Positions 13,061 to 20,321 of a stretch of 29,232 nt of DNA are shown in pieces. The notes beneath the pieces were generated by a model. The model made no database searches and had not been told where the DNA came from. It saw only the letters and a list, made by a program, of their open reading frames with translations. The stretch is taken from NCBI GenBank assembly GCA_016649925.1, contig JAENWO010000001.1:1-29232 (forward strand), read 5' to 3'. The position numbers were made by a program, and so were the translations under genes. Positions within the stretch are counted from its first letter, which is position 1. Each line of letters begins with the position of its first letter. The stretch is from Actinomycetales bacterium (lineage in GTDB: Bacteria; Actinomycetota; Actinomycetes; Actinomycetales; Beutenbergiaceae).

Positions 13061-13483
13061 ATGGGAAACGCGATAGCCGGGCAGCTCGTGCGACGAGCCC
13101 ATGCCGAGCTCGACCAGATCGGTTCAGTCAGCGACGAACGCACCGCGTTCCTGCACGCCCACATGGCGGCGCTTCGCGCAGCGGCGGCGGTCCTGGCCCT
13201 CACCCCGGCCGTGGCGTCCCGCACACGGCGTCGCCGCCGGGCCGTGCTCAGCGTGTGGGAGCAGCTGGCGGAGGCCGGGCCCCAGTGGGAGAGCTGGGCC
13301 GACTTCTTCGCCGCGGGCGCACCGATCCGCGCCGCGATCGACTCCGACCGCGAGGTCGATCTCGACCGTGACCGGCTGGGGAGCACGCTCGCGACCGCCA
13401 CCGACTTCGTCGCCCTCGTCACCGAGCGCGTCGCCCTCCAGGACGCTCCCGCACCCGGGTCCCTCGCCGCGCTGGCCTCTTGA
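13061..13483 (+). CDS. SAV_6107-like HEPN-domain protein
   Basis: A 140-residue all-helical protein with no signal peptide or membrane helix. The helix R-T-A-F-L-H-A-H-M-A-A-L-R-A-A-A-A-V-L (about 27-45) and the W-A-D-F-F-A-A-G-A block (about 79-87) match what I recall of the actinobacterial SAV_6107 family, classed with HEPN domains and often found next to dinB. R27 with H32 or H34 makes an R-x4-6-H pattern like that of HEPN ribonucleases, though its place in the fold has not been checked. ATG 13061 follows GGGAGG (13050-13055). The gene is first after an SOS promoter, and dinB starts seven bases after its stop, so the two are probably co-induced by DNA damage. Its biochemical role is not known. 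Confidence 0.78.
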   Translation: MGNAIAGQLVRRAHAELDQIGSVSDERTAFLHAHMAALRAAAAVLALTPAVASRTRRRRRAVLSVWEQLAEAGPQWESWADFFAAGAPIRAAIDSDREVDLDRDRLGSTLATATDFVALVTERVALQDAPAPGSLAALAS

Positions 13484-13490
13484 GGTCCCG

Positions 13491-14738
13491 ATGAGCCGTG
13501 GGCCGCGCAGCGAGGCAGCGAACCGGGACTGGGGTGCGGACGATTCCGGAACGCCGATCCTGCACGTCGACATGGACGCGTTCTTCGCCGCGGTCGAGCT
13601 CATCGACCGACCCGAGCTGCGTGGCCGGCCGGTCATCGTCGGTGGGCAGCATCGCGGTGTCGTCCTGTCCGCCACCTATGAGGCCCGCGCGGCCGGAGTG
13701 CATTCGGCGATGCCGATGAGCCGGGCCCGCGCGCTCTGTCCGCAGGCGATCGTCATCTCGCCCGACCACCGGCGCTACCGCGACGTCTCGCGCGAGGTGA
13801 TGCGGATCCTCGGAGAGGTCACCCCGGTGATCGAGCCGCTGAGCATCGACGAGGCGTTCCTGGACGTCTCCGGAGCGCGGCGTCGGGTCGGGCCGCCCAC
13901 GGTCATCGCCGAGCGTATCCGCGAACGCATCGCCCGCGAGCTGCACGTGATCGCCTCGGTCGGGATCGCCTCCACGAAGTTCGTCGCCAAGCTGGCCTCG
14001 AGCCACGCCAAGCCGGACGGCATGCTGCTCATCCCGCACGAGGCGACGATCCCGTTCCTGCACGCACTGCCGGTCGGCGCACTCTGGGGTGTGGGAGAGC
14101 GCACCCAGGAGACCCTCGCCCGGCTGGCGATCCACACCGTCGCGGACCTGGCCCACACCCCGCCGCCCGCGCTGTACCGGCTCGTCGGCGCGGCCTCCGG
14201 CCAGCGCCTGCTCGATCTGGCGTGGGGCCGGGATCCGCGCGCGGTCGAGCCGGTGCGGCAGGAGAAGTCGATCGGGCACGAGCAGACGTTCTTCACCGAT
14301 CTCACCGACCTCGCGGACCTGTCGGCGGTGCTGCTGGACCAGTCGCACCGTTGTGCCGCGCGCCTGCGGGCCGCTGAGCTGGTGACGTCCGGCGTCTCGA
14401 TCAAGGTGCGGCTCGCCGACTTCACCACGTTGACCCGGTCCCACCCGCTCGACGCCGCCACCGACGTCGCGCACGACATCTACATGGCGGCCCGGTCGCT
14501 GCTCGCCGGGATGACGCTGCCCCCCGGCGGGGTGCGTCTGCTGGGCGTGCGCTGTGACGCGCTCAGTGACTCCGCGACCACCGCGGTCCAGGCCACGCTC
14601 GACGATCCGGGCACCGAGAGACGGGACGCGGAGCGGACCATGGACGTGGTCAGGGCACGCTACGGTGCCTCGGCGCTCACCGCGGGTTCACTGATCGGGA
14701 CTCCCGCTACCGCGAAAGGCAAGAGCGACATATCCTGA
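13491..14738 (+). CDS. dinB: DNA polymerase IV (Y-family translesion polymerase)
   Basis: A 415-residue error-prone polymerase that copies past damaged bases. Catalytic carboxylates are Asp27 in H-V-D-M-D-A-F-F and Asp120/Glu121 in S-I-D-E-A-F-L-D. The steric gate against ribonucleotides is the Phe at 31-32. Y-E-A-R-A-A-G-V-H-S-A-M-P is the fingers motif, the thumb helix-hairpin-helix contains L-W-G-V-G-E-R-T, and the little-finger domain runs from about 260 (K-S-I-G-H-E-Q-T-F-F) to 375. No obvious Q-x-x-L-F type sliding-clamp motif is seen in the last 40 residues. ATG 13491 follows GAGGTCCCG; the frame is open further upstream only as overlap with the HEPN gene. It is second in the SOS-box-controlled operon. 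Confidence 0.95.
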   Translation: MSRGPRSEAANRDWGADDSGTPILHVDMDAFFAAVELIDRPELRGRPVIVGGQHRGVVLSATYEARAAGVHSAMPMSRARALCPQAIVISPDHRRYRDVSREVMRILGEVTPVIEPLSIDEAFLDVSGARRRVGPPTVIAERIRERIARELHVIASVGIASTKFVAKLASSHAKPDGMLLIPHEATIPFLHALPVGALWGVGERTQETLARLAIHTVADLAHTPPPALYRLVGAASGQRLLDLAWGRDPRAVEPVRQEKSIGHEQTFFTDLTDLADLSAVLLDQSHRCAARLRAAELVTSGVSIKVRLADFTTLTRSHPLDAATDVAHDIYMAARSLLAGMTLPPGGVRLLGVRCDALSDSATTAVQATLDDPGTERRDAERTMDVVRARYGASALTAGSLIGTPATAKGKSDIS

Positions 14739-14788
14739 TGGCAGGGCCCCACGGCGGGGCGAGTCCATGGACCGATTCGGGAGGTGAC

Positions 14789-15172
14789 ATGCCTCTCTCC
14801 GAGTACGAACAGCGCGTGCTGGAGCAGATGGAGCAGCAGCTTCGCTCCGATGACCCCCGGCTCGCCGACGCGATCGCTGGCAAGCCGACGCGACGGACCA
14901 TGCACATGGTCCTAGGCACGCTCGCAATACTGGCCGGCCTCGGCATGCTCGTCGGCGGTGCAGCTGTGCCCAACATCTGGCTCGGCGTCGGAGGTTTCCT
15001 CGCGATGTTCGGCGGTGTGCTGCTCGCACTCTCCCAGCCGAAGGTGGGACCAGCGCCCGCTTCGCGCGCAACGGCCGCACCGAGCAACGTGCTCCCGCTC
15101 AAACGCCGCTCCTCCGGGTTCATGCAGCGGCTCGAGGAGCGCTGGGATCGGCGTCGGCGCGAGGGTCGCTGA
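14789..15172 (+). CDS. DUF3040 membrane protein
   Basis: A 127-residue protein. The N-terminal motif P-L-S-E-Y-E-Q-R-V-L-E-Q-M-E-Q-Q-L with D-D-P-R-L-A-D is the DUF3040 signature of actinobacteria. Two transmembrane helices follow (about 38-59 and 62-82) with a short loop, then a basic cytoplasmic-type tail (K-R-R-S-S-G-F ... R-W-D-R-R-R-R-E-G-R). ATG 14789 has a strong GGAGGTG six bases before; the frame extends upstream to 14738 without a ribosome binding site. Function is unknown. It lies 50 bases after dinB and could share its transcript. Its stop comes four bases before the stop of the convergent transglutaminase gene. The conserved place between dinB and the division cluster hints at an envelope role, but that is only inference. 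Confidence 0.9.
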   Translation: MPLSEYEQRVLEQMEQQLRSDDPRLADAIAGKPTRRTMHMVLGTLAILAGLGMLVGGAAVPNIWLGVGGFLAMFGGVLLALSQPKVGPAPASRATAAPSNVLPLKRRSSGFMQRLEERWDRRRREGR

Positions 15173-15175
15173 GCG

Positions 15176-17350
15176 TCAGGGGGCTTCCCGCACCCCGGTG
15201 GACGAGCGTCGAGCCCCCTCGATGATCGCTGAGGTCCACGTCTCGACCTGTTCGGGGTTCTTCAGAGGGTCGTCCCGACGGACCGCGGCGCGACTGTAGC
15301 GTGCCACCTCCACCGCATGCGCGAGATGCGAGAGCGCGTTCGTCGAGCCCGGGTCGAGCCGGCCCTCGGCCGAGCGCGCCAGTCCCCGAGGGGTCAGTGC
15401 GGCCGAGACGTCGAAGCCCTCCCGGCGCAGCCGCCGCCGCACCCGCTCCCAGTGGGCCTCGAGGCTGAACCGGGCCGCCCGACGGCGGCGCCACGCGCCG
15501 AGCGCGCCGAGCCCCACCAGGACGAGGGCGAGGAGGCCTCCGACGACGAGCACCGTCGTCCGGTTCCGCTCGGCCACGCCCGCGCTGGATCCCGGCACGG
15601 CGGTGGAACCCGGTGCCGCGGTGGTGGGTTCGGCCGTCGGCTCGCCGGTGGGCACCTGACTAGGTACGGCGGAGGCCGTCGAGCCCGGCGCGGTCACCGG
15701 CACGGGTGCCCAGGCGGGTGCGGCGCCGCTCTGCAGGCTGGGCGTCGGTTCGAAGCGCACCCAACCGACGTCGGGGAAGAGCACCTGAGGCCATGAATGG
15801 GCCCGTTGCCCGGTGATGACCGAGATCCCGTCCGGCCGCTGCTCCCCGGGCAGGAAGCCGATCGCGATCCTCGCCGGGATCCCGAGCGAGCGGACCATCA
15901 TCACCATCGCCGTCGCGAACTGCACGCAGTACCCGTGCCGGTCGCCGAGGAAGTCCCAGACGGCGTCCGTGGTGCTGCTCCCGGCGATCGTGGTGGTGTA
16001 GGTGAAGCGTTCGTCGTCGCGCAGGTAGTTCTGGATCGCCAGCACCTCCTGGTACGGGGTGCCGGCGCCGGCGTCCTGGACCACCTGCCGGGTCAGGTTC
16101 GCGATGTCGGGGCCATAACCCGTCTCGGGCAGGGCAAGCAGGTCCTCCGGCACCTCGAGCGAGCGCGGGTCGAGCGCGTCGAGGGCGGCGGCGGACAGGT
16201 CCCGGGGCCGGAAGCTCACCTGGTAGGTGAACGGCGCAGGAGGCGACCCCAGCCCGATCACCTCGTCCGACGCGGCGTCGTAGACCCAGTTGCCGATGAT
16301 CTGCACGGAGCGCGGTTCGGTCGGCACGAGCAACCGGTCCTGCGCCAGGTTGCTGATGGTGATCGTCGCTTCCCGGCTCAGGCCGAGCCGCCCACCGTCG
16401 ACCTGCTGGGGCCACAGCACCCGACCGGCGACCGGCTCGCCGTCGGTGGCCTCGTCGCCCCGCTCCCAGCTGCTGCCGTTGAAGTCGGTGAGGGTGTACG
16501 CCTGCAGCGGGCCCATCTCCGTCGGGTCGAGTGCGTCGTACGTGACGAGCGTCGCGTCCTGCCGCCGCGTCAGGTCGTCCCGGAGGTCGAGACCGAGGTC
16601 CAACCGCGTCGAGCTCGCACCGACGAGGTCGTAGACGGTGTGGAGGCGGCCCGGACTGGGAAGGCGCAGCACCCCGGGTGACGCGAGGAGCGCCACGCCA
16701 AGGCTCAAGGCCATCACCGTCCCGGTGGCGACCAGCGCCCGTGGATCCGCTCGTCGCTCGGGCGGGTGATGCTCCCCGAACATCTGGCCCACCGGTCGGG
16801 ACTGGATCGCCAGCACGCCGAGGAAGCCCAGCGCGGCCGTGACGAACACCCACGCGTCCACGTGGGCACCGATGACGATCGGGATCGCCCACAGTCCCAG
16901 GACCGGCAGGCCGAACCAGCCCGGCGCGGCCGCGCCGATCGCGAGGAGCTCTGCGAAGAGGTACACCAGCACGATCCCGGTGGTCAGGACCAGGCCGACG
17001 CCCGCATGCTCGGTGATCGGCGGCGTGGACTCCCGCATCGCCACCAGCGCCGAGGCCACGAGCCGGCCGATCTCGTCCAGGCTCGCCCGCGTGGGCAGCA
17101 CCCCGAGGAGGGAGGAGCCGGAGACGAACGCGGCACAGAGGGCGAACGGAGCCGCCACCAGGCCGAGCAACGAGGGCAGCCAGTCGGAGCGGAACGTCAC
17201 CCGGCCCAGGACCACCACGACGGCGACGACGCCGAGGCAGATGAGCGTCCGGGAGAGCCAGACGTCCGCGTGAACCAGGCGGGAGAGGGCGAACGCGCTG
17301 AAGACCGTCGTGGCGAGCACCGCCGCGGTGGCGAGAAGCAGTCGTCTCAT
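15176..17350 (-). CDS. TgpA-like transglutaminase-domain membrane protein
   Basis: 724 residues. The N-terminal half is a DUF3488-type membrane domain with about six helices (roughly 1-50, 55-90, 115-140, 145-160, 165-185 and 205-230). An extracytoplasmic part contains the transglutaminase/protease-like core: Cys475 in H-G-Y-C-V-Q-F-A-T-A-M, His518 in A-H-S-W-P-Q-V and Asp527 in F-P-D-V-G-W-V-R-F-E-P-T, a complete catalytic triad. A Pro/Thr/Ser-rich linker (about 548-595), one more membrane helix (about 599-620) and a basic cytoplasmic tail of DUF4129 type close the protein. Its substrate is unknown; with the adjacent DUF58 and MoxR proteins it forms the common MoxR–DUF58–TgpA unit, thought to act on envelope proteins. 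Its ATG overlaps the DUF58 stop (ATGA), implying translational coupling. Confidence 0.92.
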   Translation of the reverse strand: MRRLLLATAAVLATTVFSAFALSRLVHADVWLSRTLICLGVVAVVVVLGRVTFRSDWLPSLLGLVAAPFALCAAFVSGSSLLGVLPTRASLDEIGRLVASALVAMRESTPPITEHAGVGLVLTTGIVLVYLFAELLAIGAAAPGWFGLPVLGLWAIPIVIGAHVDAWVFVTAALGFLGVLAIQSRPVGQMFGEHHPPERRADPRALVATGTVMALSLGVALLASPGVLRLPSPGRLHTVYDLVGASSTRLDLGLDLRDDLTRRQDATLVTYDALDPTEMGPLQAYTLTDFNGSSWERGDEATDGEPVAGRVLWPQQVDGGRLGLSREATITISNLAQDRLLVPTEPRSVQIIGNWVYDAASDEVIGLGSPPAPFTYQVSFRPRDLSAAALDALDPRSLEVPEDLLALPETGYGPDIANLTRQVVQDAGAGTPYQEVLAIQNYLRDDERFTYTTTIAGSSTTDAVWDFLGDRHGYCVQFATAMVMMVRSLGIPARIAIGFLPGEQRPDGISVITGQRAHSWPQVLFPDVGWVRFEPTPSLQSGAAPAWAPVPVTAPGSTASAVPSQVPTGEPTAEPTTAAPGSTAVPGSSAGVAERNRTTVLVVGGLLALVLVGLGALGAWRRRRAARFSLEAHWERVRRRLRREGFDVSAALTPRGLARSAEGRLDPGSTNALSHLAHAVEVARYSRAAVRRDDPLKNPEQVETWTSAIIEGARRSSTGVREAP

Positions 17351-18513
17351 CAGCCGACCCGATCACGAAGGGCGGAGGCCCAGGTGGCGGAGATCGACTC
17401 GTGCCCGCGCGCGGTGGACGTGCGCCAGCCGGCCTGCTCAAGGACGGTCAGGTCGACTCCTGCGGCACCCACGACAAGCGCGATGCACCGACGGCGCCGC
17501 GCCAGGGGCGCGAGGTCCTCGAGCAGCGCGGCCGACGGCTCCCGGAGAACCGCCACGACGACGCCCGCACCGGACCGTTCGATCCGGTGCACGTGCTCGA
17601 GGCGCACCCACGCCTGCGCCGGTGGCTGCGCGGACCGGGCGCGGGCGAACACGTCCAGCACCTCCGGTACCGAGGAGGTCACCACCTGGTCGTTCCAGAC
17701 CTCGCCCGCCTCGAGGTGGTGGGTGAGGATCCGCACGGTGTACCGGTCGCGGACGAGGCTGGTCGTGAGCGAGGCGCAGGCGCTCACCGCGAACTCCGTG
17801 TCGCTCTCGGGATCGGACTCCTGCGGGCTCCCGAGGTCCAGCAGCACGTCCACGCGGTGGGTCGTGGCCGGCTCGTCGTGGCGGACCATCAGCTCGCCCT
17901 GCCGAGCGGACGACTTCCAGTGCACCCGGTGCAGGTCGTCACCCGGCCGGTACTCGCGCACCGTCAGGTCCTCCAGGTTGCGCTGTGGTCTGCCCCGCGG
18001 CCGCGCCATCGTGGCATCGCGAGTCGCGGCGCGCATGATGGACGGGACATCCTCGGTGCGTGGCCAGACGGCCAGCTCCTGCGTGCCGGCGCTCGTCACC
18101 CGCCACCGGACGAGGTTCATCGGGTCCGACCGGTGCACCGAGGCGGGGCCCAGCAGGAACACGCCCCGGCGGTCCGGGCTGATCACGTACCCCGCGGAAC
18201 CGCCACCGCTGCGTCGCAGCGGCGCGGGCACCCGCTCCCGGATGACGGTCCAGGGCGCGAGGGCACGCACCGTCAGCCGTAGCCGCACGGTGGCGCTCTG
18301 GCCCACCGCCAGCTGCGGCGGCGTGATGGTCCGCACCACGCCCACCCGGCGGGAGACCCCCCGCGACCACAGGGCCCAGAGCGCGCTCACCGCCGGGATC
18401 GCGAGGACGAGTGCGGCCAGACGTGCCGCGGCCGGGGACTGCAGGGATGTCGCCAGGAGGGCCAACGACGCGCCCGCCACGAGGAGGCCGAGGCCACGCG
18501 TGGTCAGGCGCAC
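17350..18513 (-). CDS. DUF58-domain membrane-anchored protein
   Basis: 387 residues from GTG 18513. Two hydrophobic helices near the N-terminus (about 7-22 and 29-47) anchor the protein. The body carries the DUF58 signature Y-R-P-G-D-D-L-H-R-V-H-W-K-S-S-A-R-Q-G-E-L-M-V-R (about 205-228 in pieces) and then a vWA-like β/α domain with D-V-L-L-D-L-G. DUF58 proteins pair with MoxR ATPases and probably act as the chaperoned partner. The start is a choice between GTG 18525 and GTG 18513: GAGGTG lies nine bases before the latter and the protein then begins M-R-L-T-T-R-G, typical of the family. The frame extends much further upstream but only as overlap with moxR. It is the middle gene of the operon. 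Confidence 0.9.
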   Translation of the reverse strand: MRLTTRGLGLLVAGASLALLATSLQSPAAARLAALVLAIPAVSALWALWSRGVSRRVGVVRTITPPQLAVGQSATVRLRLTVRALAPWTVIRERVPAPLRRSGGGSAGYVISPDRRGVFLLGPASVHRSDPMNLVRWRVTSAGTQELAVWPRTEDVPSIMRAATRDATMARPRGRPQRNLEDLTVREYRPGDDLHRVHWKSSARQGELMVRHDEPATTHRVDVLLDLGSPQESDPESDTEFAVSACASLTTSLVRDRYTVRILTHHLEAGEVWNDQVVTSSVPEVLDVFARARSAQPPAQAWVRLEHVHRIERSGAGVVVAVLREPSAALLEDLAPLARRRRCIALVVGAAGVDLTVLEQAGWRTSTARGHESISATWASALRDRVG

Positions 18514-18526
18514 GATCTCACGCACC

Positions 18527-19492
18527 TCACGCGGGGACCGGCACGGCCCGGAGGATCTCAGCGAGGAGCTCGCGTGCGTCGGCGTGCCCGGAGCGGGCGG
18601 ACCGGGTGAGCGCGAGCCGGTGCGCGAGGACGGGCTCAGCGAGCTCCTGGATGTCGTCCGGGAGGACGAAGTCGCGCCCGGACAGGGCGGCGAGCGCCCG
18701 CGACAGGGCCACGAGGTGGAGGCCGGCCCGGGGTGAGGCGCCGAGCTCGATGTGCGGATGAGCGCGGGTGGCACGGACGAGGGCCAGCACGTAGCGCAGC
18801 ACCGCGTCGGAGACGAACACCTCACGGACGTCGGCGAGGATCTGCTCGGCCTCCCGCACGGTCACCACCGGCTCCACCTCGGACAACGGGTCGATCGAGC
18901 CGCCGGAGGCCAGCAGCTCGAGCTCTGCGTGGGGCGGGGGATAGCCGATGCTCACCTGGGCCATGAAGCGGTCGCGCTGGGCCTCCGGCAGGGGGTACGT
19001 ACCCTCCATCTCCACCGGGTTCTGGGTCGCGATGACCATGAACGGGTGGGGGAGCGGATGGGAGACGCCGTCGACCGTCACCTGCCGTTCCTGCATGCAC
19101 TCCAGGAGCGCGGACTGCGTCTTCGGTGAGGCGCGGTTGATCTCGTCGCCGATCACGATCGTCGCGAAGAGCGGGCCGGGATGGAACTCGAACCCACCCG
19201 ACTCCGGCCGGTAGATCGTCACGCCGGTGAGGTCGCTGGGGAGCAGGTCCGGGGTGAACTGGATGCGTCCAACGGTGCCCTCCACGGATGCGGCGAGAGT
19301 CTTGGCGAGCGTGGTCTTGCCGACGCCGGGTACGTCCTCGAGCAGCAGGTGGCCCTGCGCCAGGAACACCGCCACGGTGATCCGGACCACGTCGTCGCGC
19401 CCGTGCACCACGGACCGCAGACTGGCCTGGAGGCGCTCGATCGAGGCCATCGTGGCCGTGAGGTCGAGCGTCGGCTGCTTCGCCTGCGTCAT
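18527..19492 (-). CDS. MoxR-family AAA+ ATPase
   Basis: A 321-residue AAA+ ATPase of the MoxR (AAA_3) group, thought to help mature or activate partner proteins with vWA domains. Walker A is P-G-V-G-K-T (55-60), Walker B I-V-I-G-D-E-I-N-R-A (D116, E117), sensor 1 V-I-A-T-Q-N-P (about 153-159), and the arginine finger region follows L-P-E-A-Q-R-D-R-F. The C-terminal lid domain carries G-A-S-P-R-A. Length and motifs are normal. ATG 19492 has no Shine-Dalgarno; TAGTCT six bases upstream suggests a leaderless mRNA. It is the first gene of the reverse operon with DUF58 and the TgpA-like protein, divergent from mraZ. Confidence 0.95.
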   Translation of the reverse strand: MTQAKQPTLDLTATMASIERLQASLRSVVHGRDDVVRITVAVFLAQGHLLLEDVPGVGKTTLAKTLAASVEGTVGRIQFTPDLLPSDLTGVTIYRPESGGFEFHPGPLFATIVIGDEINRASPKTQSALLECMQERQVTVDGVSHPLPHPFMVIATQNPVEMEGTYPLPEAQRDRFMAQVSIGYPPPHAELELLASGGSIDPLSEVEPVVTVREAEQILADVREVFVSDAVLRYVLALVRATRAHPHIELGASPRAGLHLVALSRALAALSGRDFVLPDDIQELAEPVLAHRLALTRSARSGHADARELLAEILRAVPVPA

Positions 19493-19498
19493 GTGACG

Positions 19499-19504
19499 AG
19501 ACTA
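19499..19504 (-). promoter_or_regulatory. Putative leaderless -10 (TAGTCT) of moxR
   Basis: TAGTCT on the reverse strand, then CGTCAC, then ATG 19492. There is no ribosome-binding-like sequence. The -35 is not clear. Confidence 0.4.
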
Positions 19505-19627
19505 CGGCTCAGGGCAACCCTGGTGATCAGGTACGGCCCGCGGGGGCGTCTTCTGCTCCATTTCCCTCCACCCGCACTGACCTGCGGTTCTGTGGTCCCG
19601 ATTCGGCCGAAACAGGGGCGCGTTGCC

Positions 19628-19659
19628 TTGACGGTGGAGCAAAGTGGAGTAATGTGGGG
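19628..19659 (+). promoter_or_regulatory. mraZ promoter -35 and MraZ operator (three 10-bp-spaced repeats)
   Basis: A TTGACG hexamer (19628-19633) leads straight into GTGGAG, GTGGAG and GTGGGG at 19634, 19644 and 19654, each separated by four bases (10-bp period). Three TGGRG repeats separated by 5 bases are the known MraZ-binding arrangement, so MraZ should repress the division cluster here. The -10 must lie inside the repeats (TAATGT at 19650-19655 is one option). Confidence 0.75.
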
Positions 19660-19688
19660 CCATCCGGTGGAAGGGAAGGGGGTGGGTC

Positions 19689-20117
19689 ATGTTTCTGGGC
19701 ACGTACGAGCCGCGGCTGGACGACAAGGGCCGCCTGATCCTTCCCGCCAAGTTCCGCGACGAGATGGCCGGCGGCATCGTCATCACCCGCGGCCAGGAGC
19801 ACTGCCTCTACGCCTTCGCCCGCGACGAGTTCGAGAACATTCACGCCCAGCTGCGGCAGGCACCCCTGACGTCCAAGCAGGCGCGTGACTACATGCGCGT
19901 GTTCCTCTCCGGCGCCACCGATGAGGTCCCGGACCGGCAGGGACGCGTCACGATTCCCGCGATCCTGCGCAAGTACGCCGGTCTGGAGCGTGACCTGGCC
20001 GTCATCGGGTCCGGCTCGAAGATCGAGATCTGGGCCGCTGCGGCCTGGGAGGACTACCTCGCGGACCAGGAGCAGGCCTATGCCGAGATCACCGAGGAGG
20101 TGGTGCCGGGTCTGTAG
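19689..20117 (+). CDS. mraZ: Transcriptional regulator MraZ
   Basis: A 142-residue DNA-binding protein with two SpoVT-AbrB-like half-domains. The signature D-x-K-G-R-L-I-L-P-A-K-F-R is at about residues 11-23, and the second half has D-R-Q-G-R-V-T-I-P-A-I-L-R (about 80-92). MraZ forms a ring that binds direct repeats upstream of its own gene and represses the division and cell-wall cluster. Those repeats are present 30-55 bases before this ATG. The start M-F-L-G-T-Y is the family's usual one, preceded by GGAAGGGAAGGGGG. It heads the dcw cluster and is separated from rsmH by 204 bases. Confidence 0.97.
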   Translation: MFLGTYEPRLDDKGRLILPAKFRDEMAGGIVITRGQEHCLYAFARDEFENIHAQLRQAPLTSKQARDYMRVFLSGATDEVPDRQGRVTIPAILRKYAGLERDLAVIGSGSKIEIWAAAAWEDYLADQEQAYAEITEEVVPGL

Positions 20118-20198
20118 GAGGACGCCTAACCGCCCCGCGAGGTCTCTCACCGCGACTCTGACGCACTTCCCCGGCGCCAGAGCAGGCGGGGGGAGTCC

Positions 20199-20227
20199 TG
20201 GTCGGGCGGCGGAGGGCCACCCGACCA
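20199..20227 (+). terminator. Hairpin between mraZ and rsmH, possible attenuator
   Basis: TGGTCGGG / CCCGACCA: a perfect 8-bp stem with a 13-base loop, about 80 bases after the mraZ stop. There is no T-run. It may partly end mraZ transcripts or be a processing site. Confidence 0.45.
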
Positions 20228-20242
20228 ACCACTCACCACTCG

Positions 20243-20257
20243 CTCCACTTCGCTCCA
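20243..20257 (-). promoter_or_regulatory. Inverted MraZ-like repeats between mraZ and rsmH
   Basis: On the reverse strand TGGAG-CGAAG-TGGAG (20257-20243) repeats the same word and 10-bp period as the mraZ operator, followed by an imperfect third unit GGTGA. Only two units are good, so MraZ binding is possible but unproven. Confidence 0.4.
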
Positions 20258-20282
20258 CCCGTCCCGACCGCACCGTCCAGCA

Positions 20283-20306
20283 CCACGAACAGCGCCACGA
20301 ACAGCG
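20283..20306. repeat. 12-bp tandem repeat upstream of rsmH
   Basis: CCACGAACAGCG occurs twice back to back with a third partial copy (CCAC), ending 15 bases before the rsmH start. The rsmH ribosome binding site GGAAGG (20313-20318) follows. Confidence 0.75.
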
Positions 20307-20321
20307 CCACCAGGAAGGCTC

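Noticed and set aside
12989..13102. N-terminal extension of the spermidine-synthase-like protein
   Set aside because: It would run through the SOS promoter and into the start of the divergent HEPN gene; no ribosome binding site supports it.
17581..17620. Possible LexA half-site GTTCGA near 17578
   Set aside because: No matching GAAC arm at the right distance, and it lies inside the DUF58 coding region.
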